Below, one piece after another: positions 1-9,539 of a stretch of DNA of 26,683 bases. The first letter of the stretch is position 1; every line of letters starts with the position of its first letter. The notes under the pieces are model-generated. The model did no database searches. It was not told the DNA's origin and saw only the letters and a program-made list of their open reading frames with translations. Position numbers and translations under genes: made by a program. Source of the DNA: JAFDVL01 sp043736395 (lineage in GTDB: Bacteria; Acidobacteriota; Blastocatellia; RBC074); assembly GCA_043736395.1 (NCBI GenBank), contig JAYTCQ010000276.1, positions 1 through 26,683 on the forward strand, written 5' to 3'.

Positions 1-18
1 TATTGATTGGCTCTAATC

Positions 19-54
19 ATCCTGTAAATCCTGTTCATCGTGTCAATCCTGTCT
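19..54. repeat. Four tandem degenerate 9-bp units
   Basis: Four consecutive 9-base units are seen at 19-27, 28-36, 37-45 and 46-54, each a variant of ATCCTGTNN (the third unit reads ATCGTGTCA). The last unit contains most of the stop codon of the minus-strand gene that ends at 53, so the array abuts and just enters the coding sequence. Short ATCCTGT-type arrays are something I remember from intergenic DNA of several bacterial phyla, but that is memory and not a search. No function can be assigned. The array may continue to the left of the window. Confidence 0.6.
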
Positions 55-2167
55 AATTGCTTTTCGACCAGTTCAAATCTTTTGTTGTACGATTCCGAAA
101 AAAATCTTCGACGACGACGCGCAGAATATATTCTCCTGCGGGCAATTTTGTCACGTCCATCCATCCTTCGTTCGCGCTCCCGTTTTTTACTTCATTCGTC
201 GCAATGTAATCAAAAATAGTTTTGCCGGTGTATCCCGATTGGCTTGGTTCCGCATAGACCATTCGCACGGCACTGAAATCGGGTAGACCGTTAAAAATTA
301 TATTAAAGCGCGGCTCGGAAAAGTCTGGCAACGCGGTTCCGTCTTTCTTTAAGAGCTGATAACCAACTTTATAAACTCCTAATTTGCGATAGCCAGCATT
401 ACCATCCGCTTGATCGTAAGAACGTACGATGACTCTGTTTTTATTGGTGAGAATGAATGGTGGTGAAATTTCTGTCCCGTCTTCGCGCAATAATCGAACG
501 GCTTCAATGATTGGCGCTTTCGTGTCTGTCAGCCCTGGCAATTCGAGCGCGGCGAGCGCATTGACTTCACTGGCAGCCGCGCCTGCAATCAAGTGAACGT
601 GATTGAAACGGTTGAGCGTTCCGATAATGTCTCCGGCGTTGATGCGAGTGCCGCGCGGGACGCGAACGCTTGAAATTTTGCCATCTGCATCGCGGCTGAA
701 AATTGCTTCTTTAATGCCTATGGGGTGATCGTTTTGATCGCGCGCAATTTTAACGTGAATGTAGCCGAGCAGCGGTAAACGTAACCGTTCGCGCAAATCT
801 CCGACGCCTTCGATAGCGATGGGGCGCGTGATGCGTTCGTTGTAAATCGCGCGAACCTGTTCGCCATAAGCTCCCGGAATATCGAGTCCGTTGTGAAACC
901 ACGCATCTTTGTCAGGCGCAATCTCACCGCGAATTTCTCCGAGCGTTCCCGCGATTTCGCGCTTCGCTTCCGGCGGATCATACGGCCAGCGCGGCGGCAC
1001 GGTTTTACGAATTTCTTCGGCTGAAATGGCAGGAAGATTTTGCGTTGGAATCGTGCCAATATTTTTATTAATCGAAGTAATTGCCTGCACGAATCCGCTA
1101 CCGCTTTCACTTATGACTAAGGTATTTTTTCCGGCGAAGGCGAGGCTGGTGGGATGATTAAAATTACGTACCGGGACAGATTTTTCTTCGAGCATTTTCT
1201 GCACGTCAGTTAGGACTTCGGTGTTGTAACGCGGATTTTTATCATCGAACCAACCATACGGCAGCGGCGGTCTTGTGGCGGCTTGTTCACCAAATTTTGC
1301 AAAGAAAATTTTTCCGTTTGAATCCAATACGTACATTTCCGATGCGCCGTAAGTCAAGATGGCAAGCGGCTCAGAAATTGTATTTCCAGTGGCTTGATTA
1401 TTATCAGTGCTGAAGTCTTCTTGAAAAATAAAATCTGTAACCGTGCCGTCAGTGGTGACATTGCGAATTTTATTATTCTGCGAGTCCGCGACGACTACGC
1501 CATTTGTCCACAATGCGATGCCGCAAGGCGTATTGAATTGCGCACTCACTCCGCCGCCGTTTGCATAACCTTGCGTACTTCCGGCTAACGTTTTGACAAT
1601 TCCATCTTGAATCATTCGAATTCGATCATTGTAGGTATCCGCAACGTAAATCACGCCGTCTTTATTCACAGCAACTCCGAGCGGCGCATTAAATTTTGCT
1701 TCGGAATTTTTTCCATCGGAATTGCCGCTGATGTTTGGAGTTCCGGCGATAACGCTGACTTGTTTTGTTGTTCGATCAACTTTGACGATGGTGTGCGCTC
1801 CTGTATTCGCAACAATTAAATTTCCATCGGGAGCGATTGCCAGATGTGAAGGCATGTCGAGCTGGTCAGTAATCAATGTCGTAACGCCATCCAATGAGAC
1901 GTGATAAAGGCTGCCACCAAGTCCGTCGGTGACGTAGATGTTTCCACTGTCATCGGCAGCTACGCCGAATGGATCAGAGAGAGTTTTTTGCGCACCGATG
2001 CGTGAGCCTGTTCCGGCGAGTGTGACGATTTTTCCGAAAGGCTTCGGCGGCAGAAATCGTTCGAGATAGCGTTGTCCGAAAATCCAGAAAGTGGCGCTGG
2101 CAATAACGATTCCAATGAAGAGTTGTATCCATCGTGATCGTAAAATTAAAGGTGTAGTTGAGTTCAT
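53..2167 (-). CDS. NHL-repeat beta-propeller fused to an M23-like peptidase domain
   Basis: This is a 704-residue envelope protein. Residues about 12-30 are hydrophobic and would act as a signal anchor, putting the rest outside the inner membrane. Residues about 40-370 hold repeated NHL-type blades (for example DPFGVAADDSGNIYVTDG, APLGVAVNKDGVIYVADT), which normally form a beta-propeller for binding. A domain follows with both zinc motifs of LytM/M23 endopeptidases: HNGLD (H425, D429) and HVH (H523, H525). The spacing of about 95 residues is longer than is usual. The last 150 residues look like a beta-sandwich. M23 enzymes cut peptidoglycan cross-links, so a wall-binding hydrolase is the simplest reading, although activity is unproven and many M23 domains are inactive. 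No Shine-Dalgarno sequence is visible before the ATG. The gene is divergent from the VWA gene. Confidence 0.75.
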   Translation of the reverse strand: MNSTTPLILRSRWIQLFIGIVIASATFWIFGQRYLERFLPPKPFGKIVTLAGTGSRIGAQKTLSDPFGVAADDSGNIYVTDGLGGSLYHVSLDGVTTLITDQLDMPSHLAIAPDGNLIVANTGAHTIVKVDRTTKQVSVIAGTPNISGNSDGKNSEAKFNAPLGVAVNKDGVIYVADTYNDRIRMIQDGIVKTLAGSTQGYANGGGVSAQFNTPCGIALWTNGVVVADSQNNKIRNVTTDGTVTDFIFQEDFSTDNNQATGNTISEPLAILTYGASEMYVLDSNGKIFFAKFGEQAATRPPLPYGWFDDKNPRYNTEVLTDVQKMLEEKSVPVRNFNHPTSLAFAGKNTLVISESGSGFVQAITSINKNIGTIPTQNLPAISAEEIRKTVPPRWPYDPPEAKREIAGTLGEIRGEIAPDKDAWFHNGLDIPGAYGEQVRAIYNERITRPIAIEGVGDLRERLRLPLLGYIHVKIARDQNDHPIGIKEAIFSRDADGKISSVRVPRGTRINAGDIIGTLNRFNHVHLIAGAAASEVNALAALELPGLTDTKAPIIEAVRLLREDGTEISPPFILTNKNRVIVRSYDQADGNAGYRKLGVYKVGYQLLKKDGTALPDFSEPRFNIIFNGLPDFSAVRMVYAEPSQSGYTGKTIFDYIATNEVKNGSANEGWMDVTKLPAGEYILRVVVEDFFRNRTTKDLNWSKSN

Positions 2168-2197
2168 TACTAATTTTTATCGATGTGATATGATTTT

Positions 2198-2230
2198 GGT
2201 TATTCGGATTCCCTTTTTTCCGAATCAACC
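2198..2230. promoter_or_regulatory. Inverted repeat between divergent genes
   Basis: The 138-base gap between the two divergent genes contains an inverted repeat: 2198-2208 pairs with 2219-2230, giving 11 pairs with one bulged C at 2226 and a 10-base loop of mainly C and T. It lies about 75 bases before the VWA start and 30 before the minus-strand start. It could be an operator shared by both promoters or a hairpin in one 5' leader. No convincing -35/-10 pair could be fixed around it. Confidence 0.35.
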
Positions 2231-2305
2231 TTTTCCGCAAACATTACATCAAAGCTGCTGTCGTGCAGTTCATTGTAAAGATTTGTCGTTGAAAGGAGAA
2301 GCCAC

Positions 2306-3568
2306 ATGAAAAGCTCCCGTTTCTTAATCGCGTTTATTGTTGGAATCTTGTTCCTCTCGTCGGTCATTGCTCAATCAGGGCGCAGACCTGTTTACGTTCC
2401 CAATCCGGATTCGTCAAATAAATCCGGCGCTACGCCAGCAACTCCAACTTCTGGAGCTTGTTCTAATGTCCTGTTTCCAGGGGAGTTTGCTGATGGCGGA
2501 TTATCAGCAAGGACTTCTCCCACAGCAAATGTGAGCAACTCGAAAGACCCGGACGCGGAAGAAGTGCTGAAGATTGATACGACGCTGGTGACGATTCCGG
2601 TGACAGTGCTTGATCGTAGCGGGAAGTTTATTCCTGGTCTCACCAAATGTAATTTTCACATTTACGAAGACGGAGCCATGCAGGAAGTGACGGAATTTTC
2701 TGCCGTGGAAACGCCTTTTCATGTTGTGTTGTTATTAGATACCTCGAATAGTACGCGCTTTAAAATGGATGAAATTCAAATGGCAGCGATAGCCTTTGTG
2801 AATCAATTGAGGCCGCAGGATAAGGTGATGGTCGTTACTTTTGATAGTAAAATTGACCCGCTCGCAGAATTCACCAGTGATCGTTTTACATTGCGGGAAG
2901 CGATTGCTAAAGCCAAAACTGGTGGTGGAACCAAGCTTTATGATGCAGTGGATTGGGTGATTACCCAACGGCTGAATAAAATTCAGGGACGCAAAGCAAT
3001 TGTGCTGTTTACGGATGGTGTAGACACATCAAGTCGGAGAACGGCACGAGGAAATTTAGAACTGGTCGAAGAAAGTGAAGTGCTGGTGTACCCGATTCAG
3101 TACGATACTTCTGACGGGATGAATAACGGCCCATACGGTCGTCCCAGTAATTCGCCGTTTCCTGATATTTGGGGTAATCCGAATCGTTATCCGCGAGGAC
3201 GTCGCTTTCCCTTAATGAATCATTTGGTTCCTCAGATTCAAATCGGGCGCGGACAATCAGCGCAGGATTACAAAGATGCCGGCGCTTATTTAGAAGATTT
3301 AGCCATTCGAAGTGGCGGACGACATCAAAACGCCGATAGCATTAGCAATCTTAACCGTGCTTTTTCGATGATTGCCGAAGAACTTCGACACCAATATTCG
3401 TTAGGATATTACCCATCAAACACTGCCCACGACGGCACCTTTCGAAGGATCAAAATAAAAACCAGCGAAGTCGGCTGGGTGCTGCGCGCGAAAGAAGGGT
3501 ATCGCGCGCCAGGCGCAAATTCTTCGCCATCGGGTGATCGTCCGATTTTGAAACGACGGACGCCATAG
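2306..3568 (+). CDS. Secreted VWA-domain protein (acidobacterial VWFA-related type)
   Basis: This is a 420-residue protein with a signal peptide (residues 1-22, hydrophobic core then a cut near VIAQ), a Pro/Ser/Thr-rich linker and a von Willebrand A domain from about residue 90 to 370. The metal-ion-dependent adhesion site is intact: D145-T-S147-N-S149 forms the DxSxS loop, a TGGGTKLYDA segment supplies the threonine, and D237 lies in LFTDGVD. The strand TTLVTIPVTVLDRSGKFI before it is typical of the VWFA-related domain that is very abundant in acidobacteria (TIGR03436, from memory). Such proteins are secreted and of unknown ligand. The start is well fixed by a GAAAGGAG Shine-Dalgarno sequence eight bases before ATG. 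The C-terminus ends in a short basic tail. The gene stands alone, divergent from the NHL/M23 gene and followed by a hairpin terminator. Confidence 0.85.
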   Translation: MKSSRFLIAFIVGILFLSSVIAQSGRRPVYVPNPDSSNKSGATPATPTSGACSNVLFPGEFADGGLSARTSPTANVSNSKDPDAEEVLKIDTTLVTIPVTVLDRSGKFIPGLTKCNFHIYEDGAMQEVTEFSAVETPFHVVLLLDTSNSTRFKMDEIQMAAIAFVNQLRPQDKVMVVTFDSKIDPLAEFTSDRFTLREAIAKAKTGGGTKLYDAVDWVITQRLNKIQGRKAIVLFTDGVDTSSRRTARGNLELVEESEVLVYPIQYDTSDGMNNGPYGRPSNSPFPDIWGNPNRYPRGRRFPLMNHLVPQIQIGRGQSAQDYKDAGAYLEDLAIRSGGRHQNADSISNLNRAFSMIAEELRHQYSLGYYPSNTAHDGTFRRIKIKTSEVGWVLRAKEGYRAPGANSSPSGDRPILKRRTP

Positions 3569-3579
3569 GTTAGGATAAC

Positions 3580-3626
3580 CGTCCCGCCTGTTCTTTTTCA
3601 AAGCAAACAGACGGGACGCCTATTTT
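3580..3626 (+). terminator. Hairpin terminator after the VWA gene
   Basis: A stem of 13 pairs with one C-A mismatch joins 3580-3592 to 3606-3618 across a 13-base loop. It is followed by CCTATTTTA, a short and imperfect T tract. It begins 12 bases after the VWA stop and ends only 13 bases before the tgt start codon. It probably terminates the VWA transcript. It may also be a copy of a dispersed palindromic element. Confidence 0.6.
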
Positions 3627-3631
3627 ACCTT

Positions 3632-4786
<1,155 letters not shown>

Positions 4787-4855
4787 TTGATTCAAGCTTC
4801 GCCAAACTCAGGACGCTGAGACTATCAAATTATAAAGGTATTACCCGCCCCATTT

Positions 4856-5179
4856 ATGTCAATATATCTTTCACTGATTTTGTTGCAGGCAGGCGCTTTA
4901 GTGATGCAGTTCCTGCCATTAATTGCGATTTTTGCGCTCTTCTATTTTATGGTGTTAATGCCACAACGGAAGAAGCAGCAGGCGTTGCAGGAAATGCTCA
5001 ATAATATCAAAGTCGGTGATAAAATAATCACCACTGGTGGTATTTACGCTACGGTCGCGATTGTTCGGGATAAAGAACCAAAAGTTCAATTAAAAGTCGC
5101 CGACAATCCGGCGGTCAGAATTGATGTTAGTTTAAGCTCGATAGCAGGATTTCAGGAAAATCCTGAAACAAAGTCATAA
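4856..5179 (+). CDS. yajC: Preprotein translocase subunit YajC
   Basis: This 107-residue single-span membrane protein is the accessory partner of SecD and SecF in the Sec translocon. The N-terminal half is hydrophobic (FLPLIAIFALFYFMVLMP), followed at once by the family's basic PQRKKQQ segment. A small cytosolic domain follows with the characteristic KVGDKIITTGGIYATV stretch. The start used is ATG at 4856; an internal Met at residue 17 would remove the short extra N-terminus. The gene lies 69 bases after tgt and 23 bases before secD and is most likely co-transcribed with both. Confidence 0.93.
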   Translation: MSIYLSLILLQAGALVMQFLPLIAIFALFYFMVLMPQRKKQQALQEMLNNIKVGDKIITTGGIYATVAIVRDKEPKVQLKVADNPAVRIDVSLSSIAGFQENPETKS

Positions 5180-5202
5180 TTTTTATTATCTAGGTTTTTG
5201 TT

Positions 5203-6861
5203 ATGAGTAAACCACTTCGTTCGCGCGCAATTTTTATTGGAATCGTCACGCTAGTCTGCGCAGTCTTGATGCTGGGGCCGTGGAATAAACCCAAAGGCGT
5301 GGCCCGCACCGCTTCAGATTTTAGCCCCACTAGCTGGAAGAAAAATTTCAATGAAAATATTCGTTTGGGATTAGACCTCAAAGGCGGGACGCATCTTGTC
5401 ATTCAGGTGCAAGCGGATGAGTTTCTGACAAAATTGACTGAGGCTGAGCGACAAAAAACTGAAGAGTTCTTGAAGAAAGAGAATATTGCAGTAACTTCTG
5501 TCAAAGCAGCAGCGAGTGGTCAACTTGTGGTAGAAACCGCAGACCCATCCAAGCATAATGACATCAAGACCAAAGTAGCCAATCAGATTTTAGGACCAGA
5601 CTGGCCATCGTCAGTCAATGGAAATTCGATAGCATTCACTCTCACGAAATCGGCTGCTGATTTTCTGAAAAATCAGGCTGCTGAACAAGCGAAACTAATA
5701 ATCGAACAACGTGTAAACGCTTTCGGTGTAGCTGAACCAACAATTCAGCGACAAGGGCGTGACGAAGATTATCAAATTCTTGTTCAAATGCCTGGTATTG
5801 ACGATCCAGAGCGCGTCAAAGTTATGATAGGCCAGGAAGCTAGGCTAGCCTTAATGGCGGTGGTTCCAGGTGCGAGTTATTTTCCCACAAAAGAAGCAGC
5901 TGAGGCTACTTTGCAGGGTGCGACAGACAAAGAGGTTAAGCAAATAATTGAAGAGCGTACATCGGTTACGGGTGAAGCTAAACCAGCACGTGAAGGCTAC
6001 ATGGTCGTTGAAAAGGCTCCGATTGTAACTGGTGATGATCTTAGAAATGCTACTTCGCGTCCCAGCCAGCAAGGCATGGGCTACGAAATCGATTTTGAAT
6101 TGAAACCTAATGCAGCGACTAAATTTGAGCAATGGACGAGTAAAAATATTGGTAATCAATTAGCTATTGTTCTGGATGATAAGGTTAAAACAGCACCCTC
6201 AATTAATGGTGCGATTAGTGATCGTGGTCAGATTACCGGGAATTTTACCCGTGAGAGTTCTGAAGATTTAGCTCTGACGTTACGTTCAGGAGCCTTGCCC
6301 GCACCAATCAAATACTTACAGGAAAGTACTGTCGGACCATCACTTGGAGCAGATTCGATTCGTTCAGGAATCTTCTCATCAGTTGTAGGATTGGGACTTG
6401 TTGTTCTGTTCATGCTTTTCTATTACAAATTATCCGGTGTTAATGCGGTCGTTGCACTCGCCCTGAACTTAGTAATTTTGCTGGCTGGTCTGGCAATGTT
6501 CAATGCGACTTTGACGCTGCCTGGAATCGCTGGTGTAATTCTTTTGATTGGTATGGCGGTGGATTCCAACGTACTTATCTTTGAGAGAATCCGAGAAGAG
6601 TTGCGATTAGGTAAGAATGTCGCTTCGTCCATTGATATAGGATTTGGTAAGGCTTTGACTACGATTATTGACACGCATGTGACGACGATTGTTTCGTGCT
6701 TGTTTTTGTATGCCTTTGGAACCGGCCCGATTCGCGGCTTCGCCGTGACGCTGGTCATCGGATTATTAGCCAATTTATTCACTGCTGTATTCGTTTCGCG
6801 AACATTGTATATGTGGGTTTTAGCCAAAGACGGTGTGAAAACTGAATCCATCAGCATCTAA
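5203..6861 (+). CDS. secD: Protein translocase subunit SecD
   Basis: This is a 552-residue inner-membrane protein that with SecF uses the proton gradient to pull secreted proteins out of the Sec channel on the periplasmic side. One N-terminal span (residues about 8-25) is followed by the diagnostic RLGLDLKGGTHLVIQV motif. A large periplasmic P1 region of about 330 residues follows, with the conserved IIEQRVNAFGVAEPTIQRQG block. The C-terminal RND-type bundle of five spans starts near residue 385 and includes GIAGVILLIGMAVDSNVLIF and ERIREELR. The size is typical for a stand-alone SecD. The start lacks a strong Shine-Dalgarno sequence (TAGG only). secF follows after 27 bases. Confidence 0.96.
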   Translation: MSKPLRSRAIFIGIVTLVCAVLMLGPWNKPKGVARTASDFSPTSWKKNFNENIRLGLDLKGGTHLVIQVQADEFLTKLTEAERQKTEEFLKKENIAVTSVKAAASGQLVVETADPSKHNDIKTKVANQILGPDWPSSVNGNSIAFTLTKSAADFLKNQAAEQAKLIIEQRVNAFGVAEPTIQRQGRDEDYQILVQMPGIDDPERVKVMIGQEARLALMAVVPGASYFPTKEAAEATLQGATDKEVKQIIEERTSVTGEAKPAREGYMVVEKAPIVTGDDLRNATSRPSQQGMGYEIDFELKPNAATKFEQWTSKNIGNQLAIVLDDKVKTAPSINGAISDRGQITGNFTRESSEDLALTLRSGALPAPIKYLQESTVGPSLGADSIRSGIFSSVVGLGLVVLFMLFYYKLSGVNAVVALALNLVILLAGLAMFNATLTLPGIAGVILLIGMAVDSNVLIFERIREELRLGKNVASSIDIGFGKALTTIIDTHVTTIVSCLFLYAFGTGPIRGFAVTLVIGLLANLFTAVFVSRTLYMWVLAKDGVKTESISI

Positions 6862-6888
6862 TTTTTTACGCGAATTTTCTGAGCCTGC

Positions 6889-8055
6889 ATGGGCTTTGGA
6901 GTTCCACTTTCCGCACGCGATATGATTGAGATTTTTAAAAATACAAACTTCGATTTTTTAGGCAAGAAATGGCTCTTCATCGGCTTGTCATGGGTATTGA
7001 TTGCCGCTGGATTGGTGTCTGTTTGCGTACGCGCCTTTGATGGAAATCCGAATACGCATCCATTCAACATGGGCGTGGATTTTTCAGGTGGAACCATTGT
7101 GACTGCGAAGTTTAGTAGTCCGCCCGATCTCAATAAACTGCGTGCTTCAGTTGAAAAGCAAGGTATTCCTGGTTCTTCGATTGTCTTGCAGGCAGTTGGA
7201 GAAACTATTGGGCAGCCGCTTAAAAACCAAGTCTTAATTCGTATTCCCGATTTGACTGGTGGCAAATTTGATACCAGTAGTAAGGCCACTGAAAATGCTG
7301 ACGAAGGGAAGAAGAAAATTCAGCTTGCTCTTAACGAGATGGGCGATAACGCGGCACAAATTATCGGAGCCGAAGCGGTGTCACCACAGATCGGAGCTGA
7401 CCTGCGCAATCGTGCTGTCTATGTAACTTTAATCGCATGTCTGGCGATGTTGATTTACGTGGCATTCCGTTTTAAATCCTGGGGCTTTGGCATTGGTGCG
7501 ATCATCGCTGTTCTCCACGACGTATTAATTACGCTGGGATTATTCTCAATTTTTCAATTTGAAATTAATCTGACTGTTATTGCAGCGCTGTTAACGCTGG
7601 TCGGTTTTTCGATGAACGATACAATCGTGATCTTTGATCGTATTCGTGAAAGTCTTGGCATTAACAAACGTGAATCATTGGAGAAGGTTTCCAACGACGC
7701 CATTAACCAAACCTTGTCAAGAACCGTCATCACTTCGGGACTAACGCTGCTGACCGTCGTCGCAATGGTCGCTTTTGGTGGAGAAGTTCTAAAAAGTTTT
7801 TCGTGGTGCTTATTTATCGGCATCATCATCGGAACCTATTCTTCGATTTATATTGCCAGTCCGTTTATGCTTTGGTGGGAAGAAAGATTTGGTCATCGGA
7901 TTGGCACTTCTGTGGCGGCAACGGCGACAGCGGCTACCTCTGCGGCATCAGGCGTTGTGGGTAGTGGAGCCAGTGCGATTGGCTCAGTTGCAGGGTCTGC
8001 GGTGAATGCCTTACCAGTCCTATCGAAGAAGAAATCTAAACGTAAGCGTGCCTAA
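6889..8055 (+). CDS. secF: Protein translocase subunit SecF
   Basis: This is the partner of SecD in the proton-driven export motor, with up to 388 residues. Landmarks are the first span near residues 28-46, the NMGVDFSGGTIVTAKF motif that begins the small periplasmic domain, and five C-terminal spans with LVGFSMNDTIVIFDRIRE, the family's signature. The start is uncertain. ATG at 6889 gives the length quoted, but the in-frame ATG at 6922 gives the N-terminus MIEIFKNTNFDF, which resembles other SecF proteins better. Neither has a good Shine-Dalgarno sequence. After the last span there is an unusual tail of about 50 residues, rich in Ala, Ser, Gly and Val and ending in a lysine/arginine cluster, longer than the usual SecF end. 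Confidence 0.95.
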   Translation: MGFGVPLSARDMIEIFKNTNFDFLGKKWLFIGLSWVLIAAGLVSVCVRAFDGNPNTHPFNMGVDFSGGTIVTAKFSSPPDLNKLRASVEKQGIPGSSIVLQAVGETIGQPLKNQVLIRIPDLTGGKFDTSSKATENADEGKKKIQLALNEMGDNAAQIIGAEAVSPQIGADLRNRAVYVTLIACLAMLIYVAFRFKSWGFGIGAIIAVLHDVLITLGLFSIFQFEINLTVIAALLTLVGFSMNDTIVIFDRIRESLGINKRESLEKVSNDAINQTLSRTVITSGLTLLTVVAMVAFGGEVLKSFSWCLFIGIIIGTYSSIYIASPFMLWWEERFGHRIGTSVAATATAATSAASGVVGSGASAIGSVAGSAVNALPVLSKKKSKRKRA

Positions 8056-8620
8056 GCGTGAAGTGGAATAGGTCTCCTGTCTTTAATGAAGATGTCGCTA
8101 TTGCAAGCAAGTGGAAGACTAAAAATTTCCTAAAATAATGAATCAACAATATCATTTTAAATTAGTAAAAATCGTTCGTGCATCGCTTGACTATGTTGAA
8201 GTCAGATAGTAGACTCCACTCGTTGCTGACCTATCATCGGTTATATCAATTACGTCGAAATTAACAAAAAGCTTTATCTGAATTTGCTTAGAGCTATAAA
8301 GTTCTAACCTCAAAGGAAACAAGCTTGAGAGAAAGTTTCGATCTTTCAGAATTGATTAAGATCAGGTTAATTGATAAAGACAGTACTCGAATGAGTAGTT
8401 GTGGCTATCAAGCAGGCGGTAGATACTGGGAAGCTCAATTCTCAAAAATACAATTGTTGCATAATAAATTTCGTTTAATGTTAGAAGCGTCAATGAAATC
8501 ATTCGCTTCGTTTACTGGCTGGGGTTCTCCCCGCTTAGTCATTAAGTCTTCGTCAAAGTTAATAATTTAGAAATAGACGCTTTGACCCATCGGCGTTCCG
8601 TTTACGGAGGTCATAAACTA
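8056..8620 (+). other. Non-coding stretch before tonB, with a candidate promoter
   Basis: These 565 bases hold no convincing gene. A promoter-like pair is TTGACT at 8187-8192 and TAGACT at 8210-8215 with a 17-base spacer; if used, it gives a leader of about 400 bases before tonB. A second AT-rich box, TATAAA at 8295-8300, has no good -35. An 81-codon frame at 8325-8570 starts with TTG after AAAGGAAA, but its residue make-up is unlike a protein of this genome. No terminator is visible directly after secF, so read-through from the Sec genes cannot be excluded. Confidence 0.4.
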
Positions 8621-9403
8621 ATGTTCGATCAACTTGTCGAATCCACAAATGAAAGAAAAGACGGCCGGTCAAACAAGTTCGCTCTTGTGACAGGGCTGAT
8701 TTACGTAGTGTTACTCACAGCTGGAGCTATCTGGGGAATCATGAGATTTAATATCTCGTTAGCGGAATCTGCTGATGCCGCCACCTTGCTGGCGCCTCCA
8801 CCACCACCGCCACCGCCGCCGCCACCCGCACAGGTAGTGGTTCAGAAAGTAGTGGTAGAGGTTGCGACCGCTTTCGTTCCTCCCAAGACTCCACCAAAAC
8901 TTGAAGATGTTAAGAAAATAGAAATCAAGCCAAAACAGGTTAGAGCCGCCGCAATTGTAACTGGTGGTGTCCCAGGCGGAACAGGAGTTCCAGGCGGAGT
9001 TCCAGGCGGAGTTCCAGGTGGGTTTGTTGATGATGATGCGAAGCCATTGCCAACCCCGAAGCCGACGCCGAAGCCGACGCCTGATGCTACGCCAACGCCT
9101 AAGCCTCCGCCTCCTGCAATGCAGAGGGTTTCAGGTGGTGTGTTGACTGGAAAGGCGATTCGTAAGGCGCAGCCACCCTATCCTGCCATTGCCAAAGCGG
9201 CGCGTGCGCAGGGAGCTGTGCAGGTTGCGGTAACAATCTCTGAAGAAGGTCGTGTAATTTCTGCTGAAGCTGTCGGTGGGCATCCGCTCTTGAAAGAAGC
9301 GGCGGTTCAGGCAGCTCGACAGTGGACTTTTCAGCCCACTGAGCTTTCCGGTCAACCGGTTAAGGTTCAGGGCATTCTAACGTTCAACTTTACTTTGCAA
9401 TAA
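8621..9403 (+). CDS. tonB: TonB-type energy transducer
   Basis: TonB spans the periplasm and passes energy from ExbB-ExbD to outer-membrane receptors. From ATG at 8621 the protein has 260 residues: a short cytosolic N-terminus, one span (residues about 20-42), then a run of 11 prolines. A Pro/Val/Lys linker follows with glycine-rich PGGV repeats and KPTP repeats. The C-terminal TonB domain carries QPPYPAIAKAARAQGAVQV and ends QGILTFNFTLQ. The start is chosen because CGGAGG at 8605-8610 lies ten bases before this ATG; the upstream TTG at 8582 has no such site. It heads a tonB-exbB-exbD-exbD locus. The polyproline run would need EF-P for smooth translation, by general knowledge. Confidence 0.9.
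   Translation: MFDQLVESTNERKDGRSNKFALVTGLIYVVLLTAGAIWGIMRFNISLAESADAATLLAPPPPPPPPPPPAQVVVQKVVVEVATAFVPPKTPPKLEDVKKIEIKPKQVRAAAIVTGGVPGGTGVPGGVPGGVPGGFVDDDAKPLPTPKPTPKPTPDATPTPKPPPPAMQRVSGGVLTGKAIRKAQPPYPAIAKAARAQGAVQVAVTISEEGRVISAEAVGGHPLLKEAAVQAARQWTFQPTELSGQPVKVQGILTFNFTLQ
8984..9019 (+). repeat. 12-bp tandem repeat inside tonB
   Basis: Three copies of a 12-base unit lie head to tail at 8984-8995, 8996-9007 and 9008-9019. The first two are identical (GGAGTTCCAGGC) and the third differs at its last base. They encode the PGGV repeats of the periplasmic linker. In-frame gain or loss of units would change linker length by four residues. Confidence 0.85.
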
Positions 9404-9442
9404 TAGGAACTTTCTGAAAATGAAAGGTGTCTATTGTTAAGG

Positions 9443-9520
9443 TAAGAGTTGTTCTTAATCTTTCGTCAAGAAAAGATTCAATACAAATCAATTGGTAAAT
9501 CTCAAATAAAATAACTCTTA
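9443..9520 (+). promoter_or_regulatory. Structured leader just before the exbB ribosome site
   Basis: In the 136-base gap between tonB and exbB, 9443-9453 can pair with 9510-9520 (11 pairs, one G-U). Inside this closing stem a second hairpin forms from 9457-9463 and 9472-9478. The outer stem ends two bases before the exbB Shine-Dalgarno GGAGG (9523-9527), so folding could affect ribosome access or message stability. The pairing was found by eye and no energy was computed. Confidence 0.4.
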
Positions 9521-9539
9521 ATGGAGGATTCTAAATCTT

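Noticed and set aside
718..1110. Minus-strand frame of 130 codons inside the propeller/M23 gene
   Set aside because: It is another frame of the same strand within a well-supported gene; the product has no recognisable order.
8325..8570. 81-codon frame with TTG start after AAAGGAAA
   Set aside because: The residue make-up is irregular, no domain is recognisable, and the start is weak; it is treated as non-coding within the tonB upstream gap.
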